A stretch of 64,000 nt of DNA from JBEVJK01 sp963791325 (lineage in GTDB: Bacteria; Pseudomonadota; Alphaproteobacteria; Rhizobiales; Rhizobiaceae). Position numbers and translations under genes: made by a program. The notes under the pieces are model-generated. The model was not told the origin of the DNA. It worked only from the letters and a program-made list of their open reading frames with translations, and did not search any database. Below, piece by piece: positions 7,022-16,648 of this stretch (position 1 is its first letter; every line of letters starts with the position of its first letter). Location of the stretch: contig CAWBRU010000002.1 of assembly GCA_963791325.1 (NCBI GenBank), forward strand, positions 62,001 through 126,000, written 5' to 3'.

Positions 7022-10000
7022 TCAGACAGCGGCGCCGACGGGCGGCCGGGCCCGCCGCGCCTCCTCCTTGGCTGCCCGCCGCTCGAACCAGGTGACGTAG
7101 AGCGTCGGCAAGAAGACCAGGGTAAGCAAGGTGCCGACCAGCAGACCGCCCATGATCGAAATGGCCATCGGCCCCCAAAACACGGTGGGGGCGATCGGGA
7201 TCATGCCGAGCACCGTGGAGACGGCGGTCAGCAGGATCGGCCGGAACCGGGTGCTGCTGGCATCGATGACCGCCTGCCGGACAGGCTTGCCGGCAGCCCG
7301 CTCGGTCTCGATCTGATCGATCAGGATGACCGCGTTCTTGGTGATCATGCCGATCAGCGCCAGGATCCCGAGGATCGCCACGAAGCCGAGCGGCATGCCC
7401 GACACCAACAGCGCCGCGACCACGCCGATCAGCCCGAGCGGAGCCACCGACAGCACCACCGCCAGGCGCTGGAAGCTGCGCAGCTGCACCATCAGGACCA
7501 GCAGCATGACGACGATCATGGTCGGCACGACGGCGACCACCGAGGCCTGCGACTTGGCACTTTCCTCGACGGTACCGCCGGCGACGATCCGGTAGCCCGG
7601 CGGCAAGCTCTTCTGCAACTCCGCGATCGGCTGCTCGAGCTTCGTCGTCACCGATTCCGGCAACATCCCAGGCACGACATCTGCCTGGACGGTGAGTGTC
7701 GGAATACGGTCGCGACGAACGATCAGGGGATAATCTTGCACATATTCGAAGGTCGCGAACTGGCCGAGCGGTACGGTGGCGCCATTGGGCAACGGCACCT
7801 GGATCGACCGTAAGGAATCTAGCGAAACCCGCTGCTCGTCGTTCGCCCTCAGCACGACATCGACCAGATAGATATCATCGCGCACCTGGGTGATGGGAGC
7901 GCCCGAAACCACGGTGCTCAGGACGGAGGCCAACGCCTGCGAGCTGAGCCCCAGCAAGCGTGCCTCGTCCTGATCGATCCGCATCCGCACCTGGCGAGCC
8001 GGCTCGATCCAATCGAAATTGACGTCGGAGGCTTGCGGATTGGCGGCCACGGTGGCGGCAAGCCCAAGGGCGATGTCGCGGACGCGTTCGACGTCGGGAC
8101 CGCTCACCCGGTATTGGATCGGCCAGCCGACAGGCGGACCGAGCTCCAGCGGAGAAATGCGCCCCACGACGCTGGGAAAATCCTCCGCGAGCAGTTTCGT
8201 CAGCTTGGCTTGCAGGCGCTCGCGGGCGCGCACGTCCTTGGCCACGATCACCACCTGGCCGAACGAATCGCTGGGCAGCTGGACATCGAGCGGCAGGTAG
8301 AAGCGGATCGCGCCGCGGCCGACATAGGTGCTCCAGCGCTCAACGTCGGGATCGCCCTTGAGGTGCTCGTCGAGCCGCTGAGCGAGCGACTGGCTGGCCA
8401 AGATCGAGGCGTTCTGCGGCAGGCTGAGGTCGACCAGCAGTTCGGGCCTGTCCGAGGACGGGAAGAACTGGCGCGGGATGAGCGGCAGGGCCAGCACCGA
8501 GGCGACGAAGAGCAGCACGGTGATGCCGAGCGTCAGCCATCTGGCACGGATGGCCGCGGTGAGGAAGTCGCGATAGATCCTGAACACCCGACCAGGCTCC
8601 GCCGGTTTGCCGGCCTTCGGCGCCTTGAGCACGGCAAATCCGAGCAGCGGCGCAAACAGCACCGCGACGAACCAGGACACGATCAGCGTCATGCCGACCA
8701 CGGCGAACAGGGAGAACGTATATTCTCCCGCCGAGCTGGCCGCAAAGCCGACCGGAATGAAGCCGGCGATGGTGACGAGCGTGCCGGCCAGCATCGGAAA
8801 GGCATAGGTGCGAAACGCGTAGCGTGCGGCTTCGACTTTGTCGTCGCCGGCCGAGAGCCGCGTCAGGATCGCGTCGGTGGTGGTCATCGCGTCGTCGACC
8901 AGCAGCGCCAGCGCGATGATCAGGGCGCCGAGCGAGATGCGCTGCATGTCGATCCCGGCGAAATCCATCAGCGAGAACACGACGACCAAAGTCAGCGGGA
9001 TGGAGAGCGCGATCACCAGCCCGGGGCGCACGCCGAGCGCGATGAAGCTGACCACCAGGATGATGGCGATCGCCTGCCACAGCGAGGTCATGAACTCGGA
9101 GACGGCCGTGTCCACCGTCACCGCCTGGTCGGCCACCAGCGTCGCCTCGATGCCGATCGGCAGCTCCGCGCCGACGGTCGCCATCGCCGCCTTGATGTTC
9201 TTGCCGAGCGCCAGAATGTCGCCGCCGTCGCGCATCGCGATCGCCAGGCCGATCGCCGGCTCGCCGTTGACGCGGAACATCGGCTGCGGCGGATCGGCCA
9301 AGCCGCGGCGGATTTGCGCGATGTCGCTCAGCCGGAGGACGCGCCCGCCGACGGAGAAGTTGACGTTGCGCAGATCCTGCTCGGAGCCGAAGGCGCCGGA
9401 GACCAGCAGCGACAGATTCTCGTTGCCGGTCTGGATCGTGCCCGCCGGCCGAACCACGTTCTGCGCCTGCAGCGCAGCGACTAACGCCATTCGGTCGATG
9501 CCGAGCGTCGCCAGCTCCTTCATCGAGAACTCGACGAAGATCCGCTCGTCCTGGGCGCCGAGGATCTCGATCTTGGAGACGTCCGGCACCTTCAGGAGCT
9601 CGGAGCGTACCTTCTCGACATAGTCGCGCAGCTCGCGGTGCGTGAAGCCGTCCGCGGTGAAGCCGTAGATGATGCCGAAGGTGTCGCCGAACTCGTCGTT
9701 GAAGCCTGGACCGACGACGCCGGCCGGCAACGTCTGCCGCATGTCGCCGACGCTCTTGCGGACGTGGTACCAGATGTCGGGGACCTCCTGCGCGGTGGCG
9801 CTGCCCTTCAGATTGACGAAGATGGTGGTCACCCCAGGACGGGTGATGCTGCGCAGGAAGTCGAGCTTCGGCGTTTCCTGGAGCGTGCGCTCGAGCCGCT
9901 CGGTGACCTGGTTGAGCGTCTCGTCGACGGTCGCTCCGGGCCATCCGGCCTGCACGACCATCGTTTTGATGACGAAGGTCGGATCCTCGGCTCCGGCCGA

Positions 10001-10103
10001 GACGGAAATACGACAATCCGCCGGCGATCACCGCCAGGATCATCAGGAATACGATGAGCGACCGATTGCCGAGCGCCCAGCCGGACAGGTTGAACCCGCT
10101 CAT
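7022..10103 (-). CDS. RND efflux pump permease, AcrB-like, one frameshift
   Basis: Inner-membrane proton/drug antiporter of the RND superfamily, ~1027 residues if repaired. The N terminus (start ATG at 10103, SGFNLSGWALGNRSLIVFL) and the rest of the protein lie in different frames. The conserved LGRAEDPTF motif is recovered only by removing one base at about 9992. Downstream of that point the frame is open to 7022. The TM4 proton-relay pair is present (LLVDDAMTTTDAI), as is the TM10 lysine (GMITKNAVILID). Twelve helices and two periplasmic loops have the expected spacing. The adaptor gene overlaps by ATGA at 10100-10103. No outer-membrane TolC-like gene is nearby. The frameshift could be a sequencing error or a real inactivating change. 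Confidence 0.88.
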
Positions 10104-11245
10104 GGTTCCGACCCGAGAATCCGAACCTTCTGCCCGGGATGCAGCGCCTGCACGCCGGCCGTGACGACGACCTCGCCGATGTCGAGCCCGCCCGACACCG
10201 AGACGCTCGACTGATCGAAGCGCAGCACATCGACGTTGCGCATCGAGACCGTCGAGGCGTCGGGGTCGACCACCCAGACGGCCGGCTGGCCGTTTGTCCG
10301 GGTGAGAGCCGAGCCGGGGACCTCGAGGAACGGCACCGCCTCCAGGTCGAGGCGCCCGGTCACGGTCGCGCCGAGCCGCATCGCCTCCGGCGGATCGGTC
10401 AGTCCGACCTTGACCTCGAAGGTGCGCGTGGCGGCATTGGCCTGCGGGGCCACCTCGCGAACGCGGCCCTTGGCGATGACGCCGGGATCGCTGGTCAGGG
10501 TGACCGTGATCGCCGGATCGGCCGGCGCGGCGCTGATCATGTTGGCGGGCACGTCGAACACCGCGTCGCGGCCGTCCTGGCGGGCCAATCGTGCAATCGG
10601 CTGACCGACCTGGACGACCTCTCCTGCGGCCGGCCCGACCTCGGTGATGACCCCCGGCGCGTCCGCCCTGAGCTCGGTGAAGCTGACAGTGTCGTGCGCC
10701 GCCTTGAGTTGCGCCTCGGCTGCATCCACCTGCGCTTCGGCCGTGCGCAAAGCGCGCGCCGCTTGGTCGTGATTGGCCCGCGTCGTCCAGCCGTCGCGCA
10801 GCAGCCGATCCTGGCGGTCGAAGTGGTTGCGAGCCTCGGTCAGGAGGCCCTGCGCGGCCGACAGCGCTGCTTGGGCCGCCCGCAGCGCGTTGAGCTCGTT
10901 CTGCGGCTCCAGCCGCGCGATCACTTGACCGGCCTCGACCCGGGCGCCGAGCGTCGCGCCGTTCTCGGCCAGGCGGCCCGAAATGCGAAAAGCCAGCGCC
11001 ACCTCGTCCTCGGCCTCGATCCGGCCGGTCAGCGACACCGGCTGGCCGGCCTCGCGCTTCTCAACGGTGACGGTCCTGACCGGCCGTATCTGCGGCGGCG
11101 CAGCCTCGGACTCCCGCTCACAGCCCGAAAGAAGGAGCGAAGCTGCGATGGCCAAGCACGCGCTCGCCGAGACACGCCGCAGTTTCGGCAAACAAGACTT
11201 GCCCGCACCCTCACCATTCCAACTTGAGCGGGAGGCAAGCGCCAT
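10100..11245 (-). CDS. RND efflux periplasmic adaptor (HlyD/AcrA family) lipoprotein
   Basis: Membrane-fusion protein that links the RND permease to an outer-membrane channel. The ~381-residue protein has a lipobox LLLSGC (Cys at about 42), a barrel-sandwich/lipoyl half (VEKREAGQPVSLTGRIEAED), a coiled-coil hairpin rich in Ala, Glu and Arg (about residues 110-180) and beta-barrel domains. I place the start at ATG 11245 because GGAGGGAG precedes it on the minus strand; a TTG two codons upstream is less likely. First gene of a two-gene operon with the RND permease. No dedicated TetR regulator is adjacent. Confidence 0.88.
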   Translation of the reverse strand: MALASRSSWNGEGAGKSCLPKLRRVSASACLAIAASLLLSGCERESEAAPPQIRPVRTVTVEKREAGQPVSLTGRIEAEDEVALAFRISGRLAENGATLGARVEAGQVIARLEPQNELNALRAAQAALSAAQGLLTEARNHFDRQDRLLRDGWTTRANHDQAARALRTAEAQVDAAEAQLKAAHDTVSFTELRADAPGVITEVGPAAGEVVQVGQPIARLARQDGRDAVFDVPANMISAAPADPAITVTLTSDPGVIAKGRVREVAPQANAATRTFEVKVGLTDPPEAMRLGATVTGRLDLEAVPFLEVPGSALTRTNGQPAVWVVDPDASTVSMRNVDVLRFDQSSVSVSGGLDIGEVVVTAGVQALHPGQKVRILGSEP

Positions 11246-11583
11246 GGCCAAGTTCTCCCTCCGTCCGTTGGACAGCCCGCCTAATTATAACTGCTTGCTC
11301 AGACTGCGACTTGAAATGGTCGGCTCAACTCAATCAACAAAATCGAATATGCGCAACCGTCTTGTCTTGCTTCAGATGGCTCAAAGCTCGGGGGGACTTG
11401 AGGCGCACGATGTAATGAGATCTCGTCTATGTTGTTGATCTCAAGAAGATAGACTTGTTGCGCTAAGTCTATGCAGGTGCCGGAGCGGTCGCTTGGGCCG
11501 CGGGGCGACTGAGATTATCCATGACTGGCATCCTTGCCCATCTCAAGACGCCGCAGTCGAGCGGTTCCGGCGACAAGGCCTGA
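11246..11583. other. 338-bp intergenic region
   Basis: No credible gene. It must carry the promoter of the adaptor/RND operon (reading leftward) and the transcription end of the xyl-type operon, which also reads leftward from the other side. The only clear structure is an inverted repeat at 11450-11471. Base composition is visibly more AT-rich than the flanking genes around 11280-11470. Confidence 0.6.
11450..11471. promoter_or_regulatory. Inverted repeat upstream of the RND adaptor
   Basis: Perfect 7-bp arms TAGACTT and AAGTCTA separated by eight bases. No T-run follows on either strand, so it does not look like an intrinsic terminator. It lies ~205 bp upstream of the adaptor start and ~113 bp downstream of the xylH-type stop. 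A dyad of this kind could be a regulator site for the efflux operon or a weak 3' hairpin for the permease mRNA. Which of the two it is cannot be decided from sequence. Confidence 0.35.
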
Positions 11584-12792
11584 TCAGCGGACCAGGCCCG
11601 GCCTGCGGCGGCTGAGCTGGTCGACGGCGACGGCGAGGAGCAGAACGATGCCGCGGGCGGTGTCCTGGTAGAAGGTCGGCACGTTCATCAGGCTCATGCC
11701 GTTGTTGAGGCTGCCCATCAGGACGGCGCCGAGCAGCGCGCCGAGAACCCGCCCCCGGCCGCCGGACAGGGATGTGCCGCCGATGATTGCGGCGGCGATG
11801 GCATCCAGCTCCAGGAACAGCCCGGCACTGCCGCCGATGGCGCCGCTGACGCGTGACGTCAGCGCCACGCCGGTGATGCCGTAGCCGAGGCCGGCGATGG
11901 CGAAATTCCAGAAGATGACACGCGAGAGGTTGATCCCGGAGAGCCGTGCCGCCTCGGGATTGCCGCCGACGGCGTAGAGCTCTGCGCCGAACCGTGTGCG
12001 CCGCATGACGAATTCGGCGGCCAGGGCCGAGATCGCGACCAGCAGCACCAGGTAAGGGATGCCCTGCAGCGTCGCGATCCAGATCGCGGCCAAAGCGGCG
12101 ACCGTCGCCGGCAGCAGCGAGCGGATGAGATCCTGCACCGCATTGTCGGTCACCCCCAGCGCCTGCGCACGGCGGATCTCGGCAAATCTCAAGCCGGCAT
12201 AAAGTGCCAACGCCACGACCACTGCCATGATCGAGGGCAGCGGCGGAAGAAACCCGGTGGCGAAGCCGGTCAACGACCGCGGCAGCGGGGCGATCGTCGC
12301 GCCATTGGTGGCGATCATCGAGATGCCGCGGAAATAGAGCATGCCGGCGAGCGTCACGATAAACGACGAGACGCCGACGCGGGTGACCCACCAGCCTTGC
12401 CACATGCCCATGGCGACACCGCCCGCGATCGCGATCACCACCCCGATCAGCGGCTGCACATCGTGCTTGACGGTGAGCAAAGCCAGGATGACGCCGACCA
12501 ACGCCACCGCCGAGCCGACGGACAGATCGAAATTGCGGGTGACGATCAGCATCACCGCGCTGATCGCGGCCAGGCTGACGATCGAGGTCTGAAGCGCGAG
12601 CAGGACGAGATTGCGTGGGGTGAGAAAGGTGCCGTGGGTGGCCAGGTAGAAGAACGCCCAGACGCAGAAGAGCACCACCAGCAGCATCGAGTTGCGCAGC
12701 GCTGAGACCCGAGCCAGCCTCAGCACCACGCCGCTTTCGCCGACGAGATCGACGCCTGCCGGCTTTTTCAGCTCGACCTCGCCGTCAGACAT
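11584..12792 (-). CDS. xylH: Sugar ABC transporter permease, XylH-like
   Basis: Inner-membrane permease of a carbohydrate uptake (CUT2/ribose-xylose type) ABC transporter. The 402-residue protein has about ten hydrophobic helices. Family motifs include NFDLSVGSAVAL near the N terminus and SGAIGGSAGLFLELDAIAAAIIGGTSLSGGRG near the C terminus; the latter is the coupling region of BPD_transp_2 permeases. Long-form size (over 390 residues) and gene order binding protein-ATPase-permease are those of xylFGH. It overlaps the ATPase gene by 8 bp. Last gene of the operon. Confidence 0.85.
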   Translation of the reverse strand: MSDGEVELKKPAGVDLVGESGVVLRLARVSALRNSMLLVVLFCVWAFFYLATHGTFLTPRNLVLLALQTSIVSLAAISAVMLIVTRNFDLSVGSAVALVGVILALLTVKHDVQPLIGVVIAIAGGVAMGMWQGWWVTRVGVSSFIVTLAGMLYFRGISMIATNGATIAPLPRSLTGFATGFLPPLPSIMAVVVALALYAGLRFAEIRRAQALGVTDNAVQDLIRSLLPATVAALAAIWIATLQGIPYLVLLVAISALAAEFVMRRTRFGAELYAVGGNPEAARLSGINLSRVIFWNFAIAGLGYGITGVALTSRVSGAIGGSAGLFLELDAIAAAIIGGTSLSGGRGRVLGALLGAVLMGSLNNGMSLMNVPTFYQDTARGIVLLLAVAVDQLSRRRPGLVR

Positions 12793-14341
12793 CGGCAGCC
12801 ATCCGCACCAGGTTGCGTTCGGTGAGCTCGCTGCCTGAGAGCTGCCCGACCTGCCGGCCGCCGCTCATCACCACGACGCGATCGCAAGCGTCGACCAGCT
12901 CCTCGGCGTCGGTCGAGGCGAGCAGCAGCGCCTGGCCGTTGCGGGCGAGCTCGGACCAGATGGCCTTGATGTCGCGGCGCGCACCGACATCGACGCCCCG
13001 GGTCGGATCGATCATGATCAACACGCGCGTCTGCGCCGCCAGCCAGCGCGCGATCTGCACCTTCTGCTGGTTGCCGCCGGACAGCGTGCGGACCTCGGCG
13101 TCGATCGATGCCGCCTTGATCTTCAAGGCTCGCGCCTGATCCAGAGCCCGCCGCCGGCCGAGCGCGACGTCCACAGCACCATGGCGCACGATCCGGCGCA
13201 GACTGGCAATGCCGATATTGTCCCCGATCGACTGCTCGCCGATCAGGCAGTCACGGCGATCTTGCGCCATCAGCCCGAGGCCGAGCGCCACGGCACGGTC
13301 TGGTCCGGCGATCTCGACCCGCTCGCCGGCAACCAGGATTTCGCCGTCGCTGCGGCCGGGATAGGCCCCGTAGATCGCCAGCGCTGCCTCGATGCAGCCG
13401 GCGCCGAGCAGCCCGAACAGGCCGACCACCTCCCCTCGGTGCACGGCGAGGTCGAGCCCGTTCACCCGCTGCCGCCCCTCGGGCTCGAAAACAGTGAGCC
13501 CCCGCGTCTGCAAGGCGATGGCGGGCTGCGCAGAGGACCCGCGGCGCGCCTCGGTGCTGTCGAGATCGCCGATCATTTCGGCGACGATCTCGGGGCGCGA
13601 GACGGCGGCGGCCTGGTGCCGGCCGCGGATCCTTCCGTCGCGCATCACGACGATGCGATCGGCAATGGCGAAGATCTCGGCCAGGCGATGCGACACGAAG
13701 ATAATGGCGACGCCGCGCGCTTTGAGCGTCCGCAGTCGATCGAACAGCCGCGCCGACTCGGTTCCGGTCAACGCTGCGGTCGGCTCATCCAGGATCAGCA
13801 GCCGTGCCTCCTTGGCGAGCGCCCGAGCAATGACGACCAGCTGCTGATTGGCAAGATCGAGCGCCGCCATCGTGGTGCCCGGGTCGATCCGGAGATCGAA
13901 CTGCGCCAGCGCGCGCTTGGCGATGCTGAGCCGCCGGGCGACGTCGATCATGCCCCAGCGCACCGGCTCGGCATTGAGGGTGATGTTTTCCGCAACGCTG
14001 AGATCGGGGACGATATTCACCTCCTGCGGCACCAGCGCCACGCCAGCGGCTTCGGCCGGGGCAACGCCGGACGGCGCAAAAGGCTTGCCCTGAAAGACGA
14101 TCTCGCCCGAATAACTGCCGGCCGGATGGGCGCCGGCGAAGATCTGGATCAGCGTCGACTTTCCCGCACCGTTCTGGCCGAGCAACGCGACGATCTCGCC
14201 CGGGCCGATGTCGAAATCGACGTCGTTCAAAGCACGAACGCCGGGGAAATCCTTGACCAGGCCGCGGGCCGAGAGCAGCGGCGCGTGAGGCGCCCGACCG
14301 ACGCCGCCGGGCGCCGGCCGCTCGCTCGGCGCATCCTGCAT
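12785..14341 (-). CDS. xylG: Sugar ABC transporter ATP-binding protein, XylG-like, two ABC domains
   Basis: A 518-residue protein with two nucleotide-binding domains in tandem. Domain 1 has Walker A GQNGAGKST, a variant signature (LDLANQQLVVIARAL) and Walker B LLILDEPTAAL. Domain 2 has a degenerate Walker A (GLLGAGCIEA) but a perfect signature LSGGNQQKVQIARWL. This asymmetry is normal for XylG/RbsA-type ATPases. I start at ATG 14341, which gives the usual family length and leaves a 20-bp gap to the binding-protein gene; the frame stays open further upstream but there it only overlaps that gene. Energises the XylH-like permease on the cytoplasmic face. Confidence 0.87.
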   Translation of the reverse strand: MQDAPSERPAPGGVGRAPHAPLLSARGLVKDFPGVRALNDVDFDIGPGEIVALLGQNGAGKSTLIQIFAGAHPAGSYSGEIVFQGKPFAPSGVAPAEAAGVALVPQEVNIVPDLSVAENITLNAEPVRWGMIDVARRLSIAKRALAQFDLRIDPGTTMAALDLANQQLVVIARALAKEARLLILDEPTAALTGTESARLFDRLRTLKARGVAIIFVSHRLAEIFAIADRIVVMRDGRIRGRHQAAAVSRPEIVAEMIGDLDSTEARRGSSAQPAIALQTRGLTVFEPEGRQRVNGLDLAVHRGEVVGLFGLLGAGCIEAALAIYGAYPGRSDGEILVAGERVEIAGPDRAVALGLGLMAQDRRDCLIGEQSIGDNIGIASLRRIVRHGAVDVALGRRRALDQARALKIKAASIDAEVRTLSGGNQQKVQIARWLAAQTRVLIMIDPTRGVDVGARRDIKAIWSELARNGQALLLASTDAEELVDACDRVVVMSGGRQVGQLSGSELTERNLVRMAADV

Positions 14342-14361
14342 GTCTCGATCCGGACGGCGGC

Positions 14362-15426
14362 TTACTGGCACGCCGGCTTCTTGTCCGGAACGTTCTTGTA
14401 GACCTCGTCGATTTTCAGCCAGTACGGATGCTTGCAGACAAAGTCGCCCATCTGCTCCTGACTGACGAGGTAGATCGGCGTCTTCACCCAGGGAATCTGG
14501 CCGGCGCCATTGTCGGCGGTGGTGGTCGCACCGATATCCTTGCACTCCGCCATGGCGACGGCCGCCTTGGCTCCGGCGATCGCCATTTCGTCCGGCGCCG
14601 GCCACAGACTGCCGAACTGGCGGCCCTCGACGATCGCCTGAGCGGCGGAAAGCTCCATGTCCTGCCCGGTGACCAGGATCTTGCCCGGCGCGATGCCGGC
14701 TGCCTCGATCGCCTGCAGCACGCCGAGCGACATGCCGTCATAGGAGACCAGGAAGGCCTGGACGTCGTTGTTGTTGGCGGTCAGCGCGTTCTCGGCATTG
14801 GCCTGGGCCGGCTCTGTCTTCCATGCCGGCGTGAACTGATCCATCACCACCTTGACGTCGCCTTTCTTGACCAGCGGGTCGAGCACCACGTGGTAGCCCT
14901 CCTGCATCAGGGTGGAGCCGGTCTGGCCGGCATCGCCGCCGATCAGGACGAAGTTGCCCTTCGGCACCTTGGCGACGACGGCGCGCGCGGCCTCGGCCCC
15001 GCCGTCCTTCGGGTCGCGGCCGATATAGCCGGCCTGGGCTGCACCGAGGATCAGGTCGTCATAGGAGGCGAGCGGAATGTTTGCCTTGGTCGCCATTTCG
15101 GCAATGCCGCTCGCGACATTGAAGTCGACCGGCTGGATCACGATGGCATCCACACCCTGCGTGATCACGTTCTCGGCCTGGGCAATCTGGTTCTGGGCAT
15201 CGTTCTCGGCCGACTGGACGATGACGTCATAGCCGGCGGCCTTGGCGGTTTTCTCGAAGAACGGCACGTCGGCGTTGAGATAGCGGAACGCCGTCTGCTG
15301 CTTCAGCATGAAGGCGATGCGCTTGGTCTTGCCTGGCGTGCAGGCGCCCGCTGCCTCCGCCGCCACGGTCCAGCTGGCGGAGAGCGTGAACATCGTCGCT
15401 GCAAGCAGCAAGTGCCGAACTGCCAT
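14362..15426 (-). CDS. xylF: Sugar ABC transporter substrate-binding protein, XylF-like
   Basis: Periplasmic binding protein of ~354 residues with a Sec signal peptide (MAVRHLLLAATMFTLSASW..., cleavage near AEA). The mature part matches the Peripla_BP_4/XylF fold, including ENALTANNNDV and LVTGQDMEL, segments shared with xylose-binding proteins. ATG 15426 is supported by GGGAGG six bases upstream on the minus strand; the open frame continues to 15477 but without a ribosome site. First gene of the leftward operon, divergent from a LacI-type regulator. Xylose or a related pentose is the best guess for the ligand, from similarity only. Confidence 0.86.
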   Translation of the reverse strand: MAVRHLLLAATMFTLSASWTVAAEAAGACTPGKTKRIAFMLKQQTAFRYLNADVPFFEKTAKAAGYDVIVQSAENDAQNQIAQAENVITQGVDAIVIQPVDFNVASGIAEMATKANIPLASYDDLILGAAQAGYIGRDPKDGGAEAARAVVAKVPKGNFVLIGGDAGQTGSTLMQEGYHVVLDPLVKKGDVKVVMDQFTPAWKTEPAQANAENALTANNNDVQAFLVSYDGMSLGVLQAIEAAGIAPGKILVTGQDMELSAAQAIVEGRQFGSLWPAPDEMAIAGAKAAVAMAECKDIGATTTADNGAGQIPWVKTPIYLVSQEQMGDFVCKHPYWLKIDEVYKNVPDKKPACQ

Positions 15427-15453
15427 GATAACCTCCCATTGTGCTTTGTTGTC

Positions 15454-15543
15454 GTTAACGCTAACAACGCCTAACATTACCTGTCAATAACCTTTACTTG
15501 TCCGACTCTTTTGGTAATTAACCACACCTGATTGTTAACTAAC
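15454..15543. promoter_or_regulatory. Divergent promoter region with LacI-type operator candidates
   Basis: Between xylF and the LacI gene lies GTTAACGCTAAC (15454-15465), a near-palindrome with central CG as expected for LacI-family operators. A related GTTAACTAAC occurs at 15534-15543 directly before the regulator's ribosome site. On the minus strand TTGACA (15487-15482) is followed 17 bases later by TTAGCG, so the first operator would overlap a possible -10 element of xylF. This arrangement would allow repression of the transporter and autoregulation. The boxes are seen directly; regulator binding is inferred. Confidence 0.5.
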
Positions 15544-15555
15544 GGGAGGAAAGAC

Positions 15556-16587
15556 CTGCCTGTAACCTTACGCGATGTCGGCAGACTGGCCGGAGTGTCG
15601 GCGATGACGGTCTCGCGGGTCATCAATGGCCGCGAGGGCGTCGACCAAGAGACACAGCGCAAGGTCGAGGCGGCCATCGAGGCGCTCGACTACGTGCCGA
15701 ACCGTGTTGCGCGCGGGTTGCTGTCGCACAAGACGGCCACGATCGGCCTGATCGTGCCCGACGTGGTCAATCCGTTCTTCTCGCCGGTGGTGCGCGGCGC
15801 GGAGACGACGGCCCGCAAGGCCGGCTACCGGGTGCTGTTGTGCAACAGCGAGGGCGACCTGCGCCTCGAGCGCGCCTATATCGAGGATCTCGTCTCCCAC
15901 CGCGTCGAAGGGCTGCTGTTGGCGCCGGCCAGCGATCACTCGCGGCACAGCGTGTTTCCCCTTTTGCGCCGCGACTTTCCCGTGGTTCTCATCGACCGGG
16001 CGTTGCCCGATTTGGAATGCGACCTGGTGGTCAGCGACAGCGTTTCGGGCGCCCGGCGGCTGGTCGAGCATCTGGTTGCGCTTGGCCACCGCGACATTGC
16101 GCATGTCACCGACGCCGACGACACCTCCACAGGGCGCGAACGTCTGCGGGGCTATCAGGAGGCATTGGCGGCGGCCGGAATTCCCTACCGCGACGACTTC
16201 GTGTTCCGCACCACCGTCGATCAGATCGGCGGCTATCGGGCGGCCCAGCAGGTGCTTGGGCTCGATCCCCTGCCCACCGCCATCTTCACCGTCAACAACA
16301 TGACGGCGATCGGCACCATGCAGGCGCTGCGCGAACGCGGCATAGCGGTGCCGCAGCAAATGGGGCTGGTCTGCTTCGACGACGTCGAGCAACTCGCTGT
16401 TCTGTCGCCGTTCCTGACCGTCATCGACCAGCCCGCAGAGACGTTCGGCAGCCTCGGAGCTCAGCTGCTCTTGGAGCGCATCTCGGGCAAGGCGGGGCCG
16501 AGAACCCGCCGCATCGTGCTGCAGACGGATTTGATCGTGCGCGTCTCCTGCGGAACCAAGTCCGGCGTGCCGGCGCGACCGATGTGA
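15556..16587 (+). CDS. LacI-family transcriptional regulator
   Basis: Regulator of ~343 residues with an N-terminal LacI helix-turn-helix (VTLRDVGRLAGVSAMTVSRVINGREGV), the hinge helix (VARGLLSHKTATIGLIVPDV) and a sugar-binding core of Peripla_BP_3 type. No ATG or GTG precedes the HTH. GGGAGGA at 15544-15550 points to CTG 15556 as start, or TTG 15532 if that purine run is not used. Divergent from xylFGH with candidate operators between them, so it very probably controls that transporter with a sugar as inducer. Confidence 0.85.
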   Translation: MPVTLRDVGRLAGVSAMTVSRVINGREGVDQETQRKVEAAIEALDYVPNRVARGLLSHKTATIGLIVPDVVNPFFSPVVRGAETTARKAGYRVLLCNSEGDLRLERAYIEDLVSHRVEGLLLAPASDHSRHSVFPLLRRDFPVVLIDRALPDLECDLVVSDSVSGARRLVEHLVALGHRDIAHVTDADDTSTGRERLRGYQEALAAAGIPYRDDFVFRTTVDQIGGYRAAQQVLGLDPLPTAIFTVNNMTAIGTMQALRERGIAVPQQMGLVCFDDVEQLAVLSPFLTVIDQPAETFGSLGAQLLLERISGKAGPRTRRIVLQTDLIVRVSCGTKSGVPARPM

Positions 16588-16648
16588 TCGGAGATAGACC
16601 GCCTTTCGAATTCGTGAAATGAAATAAATTCGAATGGAGGAACAGTCT

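Noticed and set aside
3873..7100. A 1075-codon open frame on the plus strand overlapping mrpC-mrpD
   Set aside because: Arg/Ala/Gly-rich translation without domains or helices; it is a high-GC shadow of the 1026-residue antiporter gene, which has real transmembrane helices and conserved residues.
8033..9484. 483-codon plus-strand frame opposite the RND pump
   Set aside because: Asp/Arg/Gly-rich shadow; the minus strand carries an unmistakable RND protein.
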